In this document: positions 32,570 through 40,798 of the stretch, one piece after another | Layout: the number at the start of each line of letters is the position of its first letter | Position numbering within the stretch: the stretch's first letter is position 1 | NCBI GenBank assembly: GCA_024403135.1 | Contig: JAKSSK010000009.1 | Span: 1-41,593, forward strand | Length of the DNA stretch: 41,593 nucleotides | DNA from: Clostridia bacterium | Lineage (GTDB): Bacteria > Bacillota > Clostridia > Peptostreptococcales > Anaerovoracaceae | Direction: 5' to 3' | Notes under the pieces: generated by a model | What the model was told of the DNA's origin: nothing | The model's input: the letters and a program-made list of their open reading frames with translations, nothing else | Databases searched by the model: none | Translations under genes and position numbers: made by a program

Positions 32570-33127
32570 TTACACCTTCATTTTAAACAGGCCGTGCCTG
32601 TTGCAGTAGATATATATGTAGCCGTGTCCCCTTATCTTCATCCTAGTCTGGGCCTCGCCCTCAGGGTACATCTTGTTTATCTCTGCCTTATCCCCTCTCA
32701 CGTATGCTATGAAGGAAATGTAGTGATCCTTTGTCATAGGGTGGTCTACATGGATATATGTTTCATCCTCTACCTTTTCAAGTGTTAGGTTATCTTCCAT
32801 GTCCTCAGCAGTTAGTGGTGGAAGACTTATGCCGCAGCAGCTAATCATGGCCTCTCCCACGGAGTACACCACGTTGCCGCACATAGGGCATACGTAGAAC
32901 TTTCCCCTGGTCAGGTTGCCAGGCCTATTCAAGTTCTCAATCTTTCTTCCGCCCATAAGTTCCTCTAGGGATACTTCTAGCTCCCTTGCTAGAGGCTCTA
33001 GTAGGCATATGTCTGGAAGGCCTTTTCCCGTCTCCCATTTAGATACGGCCTTTGCCGTAACCCCTAGCTTATCTGCTAGATTCTGCTGGGTTATGTTCTT
33101 TCTTTCTCGTAGTTCCTTTAAGTTCAT
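32570..33127 (-). CDS. XRE regulator fused to desulforedoxin and superoxide-reductase-like domains
   Basis: A 185-residue protein in three parts. Residues 1-60: XRE HTH (ITQQNLADKLGVTAKAVSKW). Residues 76-101: desulforedoxin-like Fe site with Cys80, Cys83, Cys97 and Cys98 (YVCPMCGN...ISCCGI). Residues 120-182: a superoxide-reductase-like domain with DHPMTKDHYI (His129, His135) and YCNRHGL (Cys175, His178). The first His ligand of desulfoferrodoxin (in KHVP) seems to be lacking. By family knowledge the iron sites react with superoxide; fused to an HTH they may sense redox state (inference). It lies near a MerR gene but appears separately transcribed. Confidence 0.85.
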   Translation of the reverse strand: MNLKELRERKNITQQNLADKLGVTAKAVSKWETGKGLPDICLLEPLARELEVSLEELMGGRKIENLNRPGNLTRGKFYVCPMCGNVVYSVGEAMISCCGISLPPLTAEDMEDNLTLEKVEDETYIHVDHPMTKDHYISFIAYVRGDKAEINKMYPEGEAQTRMKIRGHGYIYIYCNRHGLFKMKV

Positions 33128-33181
33128 TTTCCCTTCCTCCCTCTTAAATATATATTAAGAGGTAAAGCTTTTGTATCCACG

Positions 33182-33886
33182 CTAAGTAGAGTAGATCATG
33201 ATGGCTTCAGCTACGAACTTGGCAGTTCCTTCGCCGCCAGCGATGTCTATGTTCTTTCTAAATTCCTCATCGTGAACGTACATCATTCCAAGGTTGGATA
33301 GCATCTCCTTGGTGCAGTTATAGTAGTTTTGGGTGATGTGGTCTTGAAGCTTCTTAACCTGAGCCTGAACCTTACCATCCGATGGAGCAAGTTCCTTCAT
33401 CTTGCCAAACTCTTCGAATAGCACCATCATTTCCTCTGCCTGCTCGATGGCATTTCTCTTTTCCTTCTTCTCGTATTCCTTGTACTGCGGAGTATTACCC
33501 CACTTTTCCTTTGCCTTCTTTGCGTACTCGTCTATCTTCTCAGTATTGAAGGCCTTAAAGTCTAAAGTTTCCTGTTTCTTCATCTTCTTTGCTAACCTGA
33601 TGACATCTTCTAGGTGCTGTTTCTTTAAAGTAAGCAGGTTTATCTGCTGAGTGAGAGCCTTCTCCTTTATATATCCATCCGATGAAAGAATCTTCTCTAT
33701 CTCCTCTAAGGAGAACTCTAGCTCCCTAAAGAGCATTATCTCCTGAAACCTTGCTAGGTCCTTTTCATCGTAGAATCTATACCCCTTTTCATTGTGCTTA
33801 GCCTTTACTAGACCTATTCTATCGTAGTACTGAATGGTCCTTACCGTAAGGCCTGTAATATTGCTTACTTCTTTTACACCGATCAT
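33182..33886 (-). CDS. MerR-family regulator with TipA-S-like domain
   Basis: A 234-residue protein. The MerR HTH is clear (VKEVSNITGLTVRTIQYYDR, GYRFYDEKDLARFQEIMLFR), then a coiled coil (about 80-108), then a TipAS-like helical domain with YAKKAKEKWGNTPQYKEYEK. TipAS domains bind thiopeptides and other large antibiotics. It is divergent from a multidrug-type pump, the usual target, and its promoter has the MerR-type 19-nt spacer. Confidence 0.93.
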   Translation of the reverse strand: MIGVKEVSNITGLTVRTIQYYDRIGLVKAKHNEKGYRFYDEKDLARFQEIMLFRELEFSLEEIEKILSSDGYIKEKALTQQINLLTLKKQHLEDVIRLAKKMKKQETLDFKAFNTEKIDEYAKKAKEKWGNTPQYKEYEKKEKRNAIEQAEEMMVLFEEFGKMKELAPSDGKVQAQVKKLQDHITQNYYNCTKEMLSNLGMMYVHDEEFRKNIDIAGGEGTAKFVAEAIMIYST

Positions 33887-33909
33887 AGGTTTTTCCTCCT
33901 CAGTTACAT

Positions 33910-33940
33910 ATATTAAACTATTACCTTACGTAATAGTCAA
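33910..33940 (-). promoter_or_regulatory. MerR-type promoter with 19-nt spacer and operator
   Basis: On the minus strand TTGACT (33940-33935), 19 nt, TAATAT (33915-33910). The inverted repeat CTATTAC-CTTAC-GTAATAG fills the spacer. The long spacer with an operator between the boxes is the hallmark of MerR-activated promoters and drives the merR gene itself. Confidence 0.85.
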
Positions 33941-33982
33941 GAGGGAATTTTTCAATGGATTTTAGTACTTTTTTGAATACAA

Positions 33983-34044
33983 TTCACATAAATATGTGAA
34001 AAGGTAAACTTTTCCCTTGCATATGTTTTTTCTCTTGGTATAAT
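33983..34044 (+). promoter_or_regulatory. Palindrome and promoter of the MFS pump gene
   Basis: Perfect palindrome TTCACAT-AAAT-ATGTGAA (33983-34000), then TTGCAT (34017-34022), 16 nt, TATAAT (34039-34044) with TGG before it. The palindrome differs from the MerR operator, so another regulator may also control the pump. Confidence 0.7.
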
Positions 34045-34080
34045 AGTCCTAATGTTTTTGAAAAGGGGATAGAAATATAT

Positions 34081-36336
34081 ATGAAAAAACAAAACTTTGG
34101 ACTAATACTTGCTGTCTATCTTTTAGGCATCTTCATGGGTGCTTTAGACACAGGAATAGTTACTCCGGCAAGAACCGTAATCCAGGATTCCCTGGGTGTA
34201 AACGATCAAACCGGTATTTGGATGATAACAATATATACGCTGGCCTATGCTGCATCAATTCCAGTAATGGGTAAGCTGGCAGACAGAATGGGAAGAAGAA
34301 CCATCTACCTAATATCCATCTTCCTGTTTGGCCTAGGCTCACTGATGTGCGGCATATCCCATAGCTTAGATAGCTTCACCATGCTGCTTCTTTCTAGAGC
34401 AGTTCAGGCCATAGGCGGAGGCGGCATCATGCCAGTTGCAACAGCAGAGTTTGGAACCACCTTCCCAGAGGAAAAGCGTGGTATGGCCCTAGGAATGGTA
34501 GGAGGAGTCTACGGCATAGCAAACATATTCGGTGCTAGCGCAGGCAGCCTTATCATGGACATATTTGGAACCACAAGATGGCAGTTCATCTTCTACGTTA
34601 ACGTTCCAATCACCATCTTCATCCTGGTGGCTGGCTTCTTTGCCCTACCTAATACAAAGGATAAGTCCACTAAGCCAATAGACGGCAAGGGCATATGCAT
34701 CCTGGTAGTGATGATCCTATCACTGATGTACGGACTAAAGAATATTGACTTCTTTAACTTCATAGAAACAATAACAGACCCTGGAGTATTCTGGTACTTA
34801 ATAGCCTTCTTTGCACTACTACCTCTTTTCATCGTTATTGAAAAGAGAGCAGAAGACCCTGTTATGAACCTTACATACTTTACAAACCTTAGAATACTGA
34901 TGACCCTATGCGTAACGGTGATTACAGGAATAGTGCTGATGGGAATAATCTTCGTTCCTCAGTTCTGTGAAAACGCCCTTCACGCTCCATCAGGAGAAGG
35001 GGGATACTTCGTCATCCTTCTAGGTGTGTTTGCAGGAGTAGGCTCCATGTCAAGCGGTCACCTTACGGATAAGTTTGGTCCTAAACTGGTGCTAGGCATA
35101 GGGCTTGTATCTGCAATCATAGGAGCATTAATAGTAATATTCTTCTCATCGGTAGATCCAAACAAGCTTAACGTTTACGCCACATTAATCTTCATCGGCC
35201 TAGGCATAGGATTTACCATGGGCGCCCCTCTAAACTATATGATGCTAGGCGAGGTGGATGAGTCGGAGTCAAACTCTGCCCTAGCCACATTGTCCCTAGT
35301 TCGTTCTCTAGGCACAGTAGTAGCTCCTGCCATCATGGTCGGCTTCATCGCCCACGCTGGAGTAGGAATGAGCGATGCCCTTATGGACGTAATGCCAAAG
35401 GATATATCAATGCCTACCCTGCCATACGCTGAGGAGTTTGACATGGATATGGGTATGGACATGAATATGGATATGAATAACTCAAGTTTTAAGATGCCAA
35501 ATGAGCTAGTCCTTGAGCTTCAGACCTGCGATGTAACAACCATTGCAAATGGCGCCAAGCACATGGCCAGATACTTCTTCGATGAGATGATGCCAGATAT
35601 CCAGGCCAAGGCTACAGATGGAATCTCAAGTGGCATATCTGGAATTGAAGAAGGCATAGCTAAGATGGATGAAAATATCCAGGATATGACAAAGGCTAGA
35701 AAGGGCATGGTTTCTGGAGTAAACGGCATGGATACTGCTATCATGAAGCAGCAGATGGCAAGAACTGAATTACTAGGTGAATATGGCCAGCTAAAGGAAG
35801 GCATAGGTGGAATTGAACAGGGCATCAAGGGCATGGAAGAAGCCATAGCTGAGATAGATGCTAACCGCGAGATGCCTGCCATAGCTAAGAGAAGCGCTAA
35901 GCAAGAGATCCAGGAAAAGCTTGATGAAGCCATAGCTAGCAAAGCCCAGATGGAAGAAGGCCTTGCAGGTATTGATGAGGGCATAAAGGGCCTAGATGAT
36001 GCAATAGCAAATGTTAAAACTAAGAGGGATACCCTTTACGGCAAGTACGTAGACATGGGTAAGGCAATAGAAGGAATATCTACTGGTAAGCTTGAAGCTG
36101 AAACTAAGCGTGACAAGATGGTAGAAATGCGTGATGCAATACCAGGAGCTTTTAAAGAAGCAGAAGATTCCTACATGGCTCAAATAGATTTAAAGAAAGA
36201 TGAAATTGAAGCGGTCTTCCAAAGCACCTTAAACGGTGGCTTTAGACAGATCTTTGAAATGACTGCAATATGTTCGGCTATTGGACTAGTCTTGCTAGCA
36301 CTTTATAGGCGTAAAAAAGAAGACTCACCAGTTTAG
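34081..36336 (+). CDS. MFS (EmrB/QacA-type) transporter with long coiled-coil insert
   Basis: A 751-residue protein. Residues 1-430 are a DHA2-type MFS with about 13 helices, including LADRMGRRTIYLISIFLFG (motif A) and LDTGIVTPA (motif D1). Then comes an insert of about 250 residues before one last helix (about 720-745). The insert starts with an Asp/Met stretch (residues 454-466, MDMGMDMNMDMN) and continues with Gly/Ile-rich repeats such as GIEEGIAKMDENI, GIEQGIKGMEEAI and GIDEGIKGLDDAI, which look like coiled coils. Typical EmrB/QacA pumps are ~500 residues. By topology the insert should face outside. It is divergent from a TipA-like MerR gene. Confidence 0.85.
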   Translation: MKKQNFGLILAVYLLGIFMGALDTGIVTPARTVIQDSLGVNDQTGIWMITIYTLAYAASIPVMGKLADRMGRRTIYLISIFLFGLGSLMCGISHSLDSFTMLLLSRAVQAIGGGGIMPVATAEFGTTFPEEKRGMALGMVGGVYGIANIFGASAGSLIMDIFGTTRWQFIFYVNVPITIFILVAGFFALPNTKDKSTKPIDGKGICILVVMILSLMYGLKNIDFFNFIETITDPGVFWYLIAFFALLPLFIVIEKRAEDPVMNLTYFTNLRILMTLCVTVITGIVLMGIIFVPQFCENALHAPSGEGGYFVILLGVFAGVGSMSSGHLTDKFGPKLVLGIGLVSAIIGALIVIFFSSVDPNKLNVYATLIFIGLGIGFTMGAPLNYMMLGEVDESESNSALATLSLVRSLGTVVAPAIMVGFIAHAGVGMSDALMDVMPKDISMPTLPYAEEFDMDMGMDMNMDMNNSSFKMPNELVLELQTCDVTTIANGAKHMARYFFDEMMPDIQAKATDGISSGISGIEEGIAKMDENIQDMTKARKGMVSGVNGMDTAIMKQQMARTELLGEYGQLKEGIGGIEQGIKGMEEAIAEIDANREMPAIAKRSAKQEIQEKLDEAIASKAQMEEGLAGIDEGIKGLDDAIANVKTKRDTLYGKYVDMGKAIEGISTGKLEAETKRDKMVEMRDAIPGAFKEAEDSYMAQIDLKKDEIEAVFQSTLNGGFRQIFEMTAICSAIGLVLLALYRRKKEDSPV

Positions 36337-36350
36337 GTGAGTCTCTTTTT
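36321..36350. terminator. Terminator after the MFS gene
   Basis: Stem AGACTCACC / GGTGAGTCT (36321-36344) followed by CTTTTT. It contains the stop codon and also faces the convergent small gene. Confidence 0.85.
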
Positions 36351-36576
36351 ATTGAAAGGATTTAGTTATTATGGAGGCTATGAAAGAAAACAGTGCGAAT
36401 AGGATCAGAATCTTAAATATTCCAAATCCTATACTTATGAAAAACATAACTAGGAATATCATCAGGATGACGTTTAGAAAGGACTTAATCATGGAAGGTC
36501 TAGCTTCATCGCAGTTATATGCGTCCTGATGTTCTCTTTCGAATTCTTCCTTTGTCAATATTTCATATTCTTCCAT
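36349..36576 (-). CDS. Small membrane protein, unknown function
   Basis: A 75-residue protein with an acidic soluble N-terminus (EEYEILTKEEFEREHQDAYN) and then two hydrophobic stretches (about 32-49 and 52-68). AAAGGAGAAAGCG lies before the ATG. No family recognised. The gap 36577-36816 upstream contains TATACT on the minus strand as a possible -10 and two loose inverted repeats (36726-36733 with 36763-36770, and TTCTTCAC/GTGAAGAA), but no gene. Confidence 0.6.
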   Translation of the reverse strand: MEEYEILTKEEFEREHQDAYNCDEARPSMIKSFLNVILMIFLVMFFISIGFGIFKILILFALFSFIASIITKSFQ

Positions 36577-36816
36577 CGCTTTCTCCTTTTGCGAAAAATG
36601 AAAAGTATGTTATCCCCTTTTGCAATTTTAGTATAACTTCTGGTTGTTTTCTTCACCATAGCAGGTAGTGCAAATTCTGCATCTGTTTTTTAACACTTAG
36701 TGAAGAATGGTTTTTGTTTGATTTATTATGGTAAGTATATTATCTCATCACATGCCTACATATACCATAACAACAGGTGAATAAAAGAGCCCTCTTTTTC
36801 TACAGAAAGTGAAAAA

Positions 36817-36840
36817 AGAAGAGAGGTTAACCTCTCTTCT
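36817..36840 (-). terminator. Terminator at the end of the purine operon
   Basis: A perfect palindrome AGAAGAGAGGTT/AACCTCTCTTCT covering the stop codon of the last gene, followed on the minus strand by TTTTTTC. Confidence 0.8.
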
Positions 36841-37312
36841 CCTCATATTTTTCCTTATTGATCTTTCCAGAGTTTATCATCTTTTCTACCCATAGCTGCA
36901 TGGATGATACGGTCTTGGATATATCGTCTAGCTGTTTTTCAATCTTTACGAAATCCTCTATCTCGTCATCATCTATCTTGCCGTCTACGGTAATCTGTAC
37001 CAGTCTATCCTTCGTTGTGTTGATAGTATTAAGACTGTTAATGATCTCTAGCACTATCTGGGAGATGTCCTTCATCTCCACATTCTGAACTCTGTTAATT
37101 CCTAGCTCGCACCTATTGGCGCAGTAGTAGTTTCTCAGCTCTGGCTTGTTGTACGCCTTTGCCATTTCGTTTACTTCCCATGGTGTAGGTTCGAACTTGC
37201 CGTTCTCTATCCTCTCTAATCTTTCAGGAGGTATTCCGGGCATAATATCCGAAGCCTTTTCCCTGGAAAGTTTTAGTTCTTCTCTGATCTGTCTGTAAAC
37301 ACTTTTGTCCAC
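36827..37312 (-). CDS. XRE-type helix-turn-helix protein at the end of the purine operon
   Basis: A 161-residue protein with an N-terminal HTH (YRQIREELKLSREKASDIMP, then PERLERIENGKFEPTPWEVN), a short motif NYYCANRCELG with two cysteines, and a helical C-terminus (about 80-155, coiled-coil-like). It begins with GTG; AAAGGAGGA lies 7-8 nt before it, inside an ATG-started longer frame that would make the ribosome site coding. The ATG six codons earlier overlaps the purH stop. Whether it regulates the pur genes is unknown. Confidence 0.75.
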   Translation of the reverse strand: MDKSVYRQIREELKLSREKASDIMPGIPPERLERIENGKFEPTPWEVNEMAKAYNKPELRNYYCANRCELGINRVQNVEMKDISQIVLEIINSLNTINTTKDRLVQITVDGKIDDDEIEDFVKIEKQLDDISKTVSSMQLWVEKMINSGKINKEKYEEKRG

Positions 37313-37329
37313 AATATCTCCTCCTTTCA

Positions 37330-38505
37330 TTAGTGGTGGAATAGCCTGATTCCGTTAAAGATAAGCACCATGCCGTACTCGTCTGCCTTCCTTATGACAT
37401 CCTCATCTCTGATGGAGCCGCCTGGTTCAATTACATACTTTACTCCAGACATATATCCTCTCTTGATGCTGTCGTCAAATGGGAAGAAGGCATCTGATGC
37501 TAGGGTTACGCCCTTAACAGTATCTAGGTACTTCCTCTTTTCTTCTTCGGTAAGGGGATCTGGTTTAGATGTAAAATACTTTTCCCAGTTTTCTACCACG
37601 TCTTCTTCATTCCTGTTGATATATCCATCTACAACGTTATCTCTTTCTGCTCGCTTTAGCTCAGCCTTAAATGGCAGGTTTAATACCTTATCCATCTGGC
37701 GTAGGTGCCAGGTGTCTGCCTTTCCTGCTGCTAGTCTAGTACAGTGGATTCTGGACTGCTGCCCTGCTCCTACTCCAATGGCCTGGCCATCCTTTACAAA
37801 GCACACCGAATTACTCTGTGTATATTTTAATACTATCTCGCCTAGTATTAAATCTACCTTGGCACTATCTGGAATATCTTTTTCCTTTGAAACAACATTT
37901 TCTAAAGCCTTTTCGTCTATCTTCACGTTGTTTCTACTCTGGCTAAAGGTTACTCCAAATACCTGCTTTTCTTCTATCTCTAAAGGTACATAGCTAGCAT
38001 CTATTTTAATAACGTTGTAATTACCTTTTTTCTTTGCTCTAAGTATCTCAAGAGCTTCATCAGTAAACCCAGGAGCTATTACTCCATCGGATACCTCTCC
38101 TTTGATCATAAGGGCGCAAGATTTATCGCATATGTCGGATAGTGCTATGAAGTCTCCGTATGAGCATAGTCTATCTGTACCTCTTGCTCTAGCGTAGGCA
38201 AGGGCAATATCTGAGTCCTCGAAGTTTAGGTGATCTACGAAGCAGGCCCTCTTTAGCTCTTCAGACATTGGCATTGCCACTGCTGCAGATGTTGGGCTTA
38301 CGTGCTTAAATGAAGCTGCGGCTGCAAGGCCTGTTGCTTCCTTTAGCTCCTTCACTAGCTGCCATGAATTTAGGGCATCTAGGAAGTTAATATATCCTGG
38401 TCTACCGTTTATTATCTCAAATGGAAGGTCACTTCCATCCTTCATCAAAAGCTTTGCATCCTTTTGATTAGGATTAACCCCATATTTTAATTTAAATTCT
38501 CTCAT
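37330..38505 (-). CDS. purH: Stand-alone AICAR transformylase (PurH C-terminal half)
   Basis: A 391-residue protein equal to the formyltransferase part of PurH. It transfers a formyl group from 10-formyl-THF to AICAR ribotide (ZMP), giving FAICAR. It carries the catalytic Lys67-His68 pair (ASFKHVSPTSAAVA), SYGDFIALSD, and GVGAGQQSRIHCTRLA. The N-terminal IMP cyclohydrolase domain of classical bifunctional PurH (~510 residues) is absent; a separate PurO-type cyclohydrolase is encoded immediately upstream and overlaps by 14 nt. Together they complete the last two steps to IMP. Confidence 0.93.
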   Translation of the reverse strand: MREFKLKYGVNPNQKDAKLLMKDGSDLPFEIINGRPGYINFLDALNSWQLVKELKEATGLAAAASFKHVSPTSAAVAMPMSEELKRACFVDHLNFEDSDIALAYARARGTDRLCSYGDFIALSDICDKSCALMIKGEVSDGVIAPGFTDEALEILRAKKKGNYNVIKIDASYVPLEIEEKQVFGVTFSQSRNNVKIDEKALENVVSKEKDIPDSAKVDLILGEIVLKYTQSNSVCFVKDGQAIGVGAGQQSRIHCTRLAAGKADTWHLRQMDKVLNLPFKAELKRAERDNVVDGYINRNEEDVVENWEKYFTSKPDPLTEEEKRKYLDTVKGVTLASDAFFPFDDSIKRGYMSGVKYVIEPGGSIRDEDVIRKADEYGMVLIFNGIRLFHH

Positions 38506-39148
38506 ATTTATTTACCACTTTCTCCTGGTAATCTAACGTATTTAGATCAATAAATCTTATATATATTGAAATTCTGTTATCTTCATCTAAGTTATCCCAA
38601 AGAGTTTTACATATATCTCCCTTTAGGCTTATCTCTTTAGGCGCACCTAAAAATGTGGGAAGTGGATTTCCATCTCCCATATATGTATGAATTAGATGGC
38701 CTACTCCCTTCTTAAGTGAATAGTTAAAGTATTCTCTAACGCACTTTCCATCTTCTCTCTTAAGGATACTAAGGGTGTACTTTCCATCCCCTAGATAAGC
38801 TATGCCACTAATTCTAGGTGTGTAGTTTGGATGATCTGGCTCGTACTCTCTAGTTGAAAGGGCCTCTTCAAAGGTCTTACCTTCAGCTAAATACTCCATA
38901 ACGGTATCTGTCTGATCCCCGTTAGTAACCACCAGCTTATCCTCGTGCTGGGCTAAAGCCCTGTAGATTATTAGCCTAGGGTCTTCTACTTTGCTTTCGT
39001 CGGCAGCCTTAGTAAAAACATCCCCACCGCTTACTTCTAGCACTCTGTTTCTTGAGTTAGCTGATCTTCCCATGATGAAGTATGCTGCTACTAGCTTTCC
39101 ATCCTCATCTTGTCCTAGAACTATTCCTCTTCCTGGGTATTTATTCAT
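38492..39148 (-). CDS. purO: IMP cyclohydrolase, archaeal PurO-like type
   Basis: A 218-residue protein resembling archaeal-type IMP cyclohydrolase: YPGRGIVLGQDEDGKLVAAYFI, GRSANSRNRVLE, TNGDQTDTVMEYLA, and YEPDHPNYTPRISG. It closes FAICAR to IMP. It replaces the missing cyclohydrolase domain of PurH. The ATG at 39148 is preferred over a GTG immediately before it on ribosome-site spacing (AGGTG). It lies 8 nt after purC. Confidence 0.88.
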   Translation of the reverse strand: MNKYPGRGIVLGQDEDGKLVAAYFIMGRSANSRNRVLEVSGGDVFTKAADESKVEDPRLIIYRALAQHEDKLVVTNGDQTDTVMEYLAEGKTFEEALSTREYEPDHPNYTPRISGIAYLGDGKYTLSILKREDGKCVREYFNYSLKKGVGHLIHTYMGDGNPLPTFLGAPKEISLKGDICKTLWDNLDEDNRISIYIRFIDLNTLDYQEKVVNKYERI

Positions 39149-39156
39149 CACTACAC

Positions 39157-39831
39157 CTACTTAAAAAACAGCTCGGATAGCTTCATAGGCTGTATATACT
39201 TTCCGTCCATATATACTCTCATGTTTCCTGATGCTATCTCGTCAATTAAAATTACCTTGCCACTCTTGTCGTAGCCGAACTCGAACTTAATATCGTATAG
39301 TTCCATGCCCTTTGCCTTTAGGTCGTCTGCTACAATTCTGGTGATCTTTCTAGTCATGTCCTTTAGGTCTTCGTACTGGGAATCTGTCATGATGCCTAGT
39401 GCTACTAGGGCATCCTTGGTTACCAGTGGGTCTCCTAGTTCGTCATTCTTAAATGTGGTCTCTACATATTCTGGTAGATCTGCGCCTTCAGCTATATATT
39501 CCCCGTATCTCTTTCTGAAGGATCCTACTGCCTTGTATCTACAGATAACCTCTAGGCCGTGGCCGAATACCTTTGCTGGCACTACTTCCATACCTTCATC
39601 AGTTATCCCGATAAAGTGTGTGGCAATTCCTGCAGCGTTAATCTTTTCGAAGAAGTACTTTGTCATTCTCTGGTTAACATCGCCTACTCCATCTATCTTT
39701 AGTCCTACCTGGTTTTCGCCTGGGTCGAACTTTCCATCCTTACCTGTTACGTCGTCTTTAAACTTTAGTAGATAGTTTCCGTTATCTAGTTCAAATACGT
39801 CTTTTGTCTTTCCTTCATACACCTTCTTCAT
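39157..39831 (-). CDS. purC: SAICAR synthetase
   Basis: A 224-residue PurC, slightly shorter than the usual ~235. It joins CAIR and aspartate with ATP to form SAICAR. Motifs: [35 protein letters not shown], and [20 protein letters not shown]. Its ATG overlaps the purE stop (TAATG), so the pair is translationally coupled. Confidence 0.95.
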   Translation of the reverse strand: MKKVYEGKTKDVFELDNGNYLLKFKDDVTGKDGKFDPGENQVGLKIDGVGDVNQRMTKYFFEKINAAGIATHFIGITDEGMEVVPAKVFGHGLEVICRYKAVGSFRKRYGEYIAEGADLPEYVETTFKNDELGDPLVTKDALVALGIMTDSQYEDLKDMTRKITRIVADDLKAKGMELYDIKFEFGYDKSGKVILIDEIASGNMRVYMDGKYIQPMKLSELFFK

Positions 39832-40301
39832 TACTTTACCTCACTATCTTGTGCTAGCACCTTTTCCTTTTCTTCTAGTCTAAACATAGCTATCCTCTTC
39901 ATAAGCTCTTCATCTGAAGTAGCTAGGATCTGTGCTGCTAGTATTCCTGCATTCTTCCCTGCGTCTATTCCTACTGTTGCAACTGGCATGCCTGGTGGCA
40001 TCATTACTGTTGAAAGCAGTGCGTCCATTCCGCCAATTTGTCCTGAGTTTACTGGTACTCCAATTACAGGGCTAGTTGTATTTGCTGCTATTGCTCCTGC
40101 TAGGTGTGCTGCCATTCCTGCGATTCCGATGAATACAGCTATGTCCTTTCTCTGTGCTAGCTCTCTAGCTTCGTCTGGCGTTCTATGCGCTGAAAGCACT
40201 CTAACCTCGTAATCTACGCCAAACTTTTCTAGCATGTCTATAGCCTTTTGTGCTACTGGCATGTCGCTCTTGCTTCCCATTACTACTGCAACTTTCTTCA
40301 T
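39831..40301 (-). CDS. purE: N5-carboxyaminoimidazole ribonucleotide mutase
   Basis: A 156-residue class I-like Pur[29 protein letters not shown] (His of the active site), [25 protein letters not shown]. It converts N5-CAIR to CAIR. The frame is open 24 codons upstream into the riboswitch, but GGAGGTAATTATG marks the correct start. First gene of the operon, directly after a riboswitch terminator. Confidence 0.95.
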   Translation of the reverse strand: MKKVAVVMGSKSDMPVAQKAIDMLEKFGVDYEVRVLSAHRTPDEARELAQRKDIAVFIGIAGMAAHLAGAIAANTTSPVIGVPVNSGQIGGMDALLSTVMMPPGMPVATVGIDAGKNAGILAAQILATSDEELMKRIAMFRLEEKEKVLAQDSEVK

Positions 40302-40316
40302 AATTACCTCCGTATA

Positions 40317-40347
40317 CAAAAAGACAGAATCCCCTAAAAAGATTCTG
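40317..40347 (-). terminator. Riboswitch-controlled terminator upstream of purE
   Basis: On the minus strand CAGAATC-TTTTTAGGG-GATTCTG followed by TCTTTTTG. The 5' arm overlaps the 3' end of the ZTP aptamer (CTGGGCAG) by two to three bases, so ligand binding can prevent hairpin formation. Confidence 0.85.
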
Positions 40348-40412
40348 CCCAGACGATCGACTAATATTCCCACATATTCCCCTCGGGTATCCCGTAATTC
40401 GTCAGTTATATA
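40346..40412 (-). ncRNA. ZTP/ZMP (pfl) riboswitch aptamer
   Basis: On the minus strand the leader reads ATAACTGACGAATTACGGG, then ATACCCGAGGGGAATATG, and closes with GATCGTCTGGGCA. The segment CTGACGA...CGGG-ATA-CCCG-A-GGGG and the terminal CGTCTGGGCA match the pfl motif (ACTGGCGA ... ACC ... GGGGAG ... CGCCTGGGCA), and GACGA pairs with TCGTC. pfl RNAs sense ZTP/ZMP, which accumulates when 10-formyl-THF is short, and raise expression of purine and folate genes. Location before purE fits exactly. I assign this by reading, not by a covariance model. Confidence 0.85.
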
Positions 40413-40432
40413 TGGGCTCTTTTTGCACCTTT

Positions 40433-40461
40433 AATATATCACCTTGAAATGGGAATGTAAA
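40433..40461 (-). promoter_or_regulatory. Purine operon promoter
   Basis: On the minus strand TTTACA (40461-40456), 17 nt, TATATT (40438-40433). It places transcription start just upstream of the ZTP aptamer. Confidence 0.75.
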
Positions 40462-40505
40462 GAAGGTATACTGAATATGTAATATATATGTAAAGGAGAA
40501 CAAAG

Positions 40506-40613
40506 ATGGCTGGAAATCCTAATAACAATGGCTTTGGCTTTGGTAAATTCGTGCTAGTAATTGTAGTGGCATGCTTAGTATTTGGACTAGCAAGACAATT
40601 TGGACTAATGTAA
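40506..40613 (+). CDS. 35-residue single-helix membrane peptide
   Basis: MAGNPNNNGFGFGKFVLVIV is a Gly/Asn-rich start running into one hydrophobic helix (about residues 15-28), ending GLARQFGLM. AAAGGAG lies 8 nt before the ATG and TATACT (40468-40473) may be its -10. A strong terminator follows directly. It resembles small membrane peptides of spore formers in layout, but I cannot assign a family. Confidence 0.65.
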   Translation: MAGNPNNNGFGFGKFVLVIVVACLVFGLARQFGLM

Positions 40614-40616
40614 CAA

Positions 40617-40640
40617 AAGCGGGCAGATGCCCGCTTGTTT
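40617..40640 (+). terminator. Terminator of the 35-residue peptide gene
   Basis: Stem AAGCGGGC-AGAT-GCCCGCTT followed by GTTTTA. Confidence 0.8.
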
Positions 40641-40719
40641 TATTGCTTTCACAAATACAAGTGGTCGCTTCCAAAACGACATTTTCAATACCTCCTTGTA
40701 CAAAAATAGCGCATAGGCA

Positions 40720-40744
40720 ATAAAAAACCGCCGTAATGGCGGTT
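40720..40744 (-). terminator. Candidate terminator of the CRISPR transcript
   Basis: On the minus strand AACCGCC-ATTAC-GGCGGTT followed by TTTTATTG. It is the first terminator downstream of the array in its direction of transcription. The remaining gap 40641-40800 holds no gene that I can support. Confidence 0.65.
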
Positions 40745-40798
40745 CTAAAGTGAGGAAATGAAACAAAATTAACGTATACATGTCTCAAACTAATCCAA

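Noticed and set aside
35520..35984. A 154-codon minus-strand frame opposite the MFS insert
   Set aside because: The Met/Ser/Pro-rich product mirrors the repetitive coding strand; there is no ribosome site.
40367..40380. A 14-nt match between the first spacer (40902-40915) and the ZTP riboswitch region, read as self-targeting
   Set aside because: The match covers the PAM-distal part of the spacer only; the seed next to the handle does not match, and a chance match of this length is plausible at this window size.
40317..40412. Guanine-type purine riboswitch before purE
   Set aside because: The conserved core of purine aptamers is absent, while the pfl-type CTGGGCA end and GGGG segment are present.
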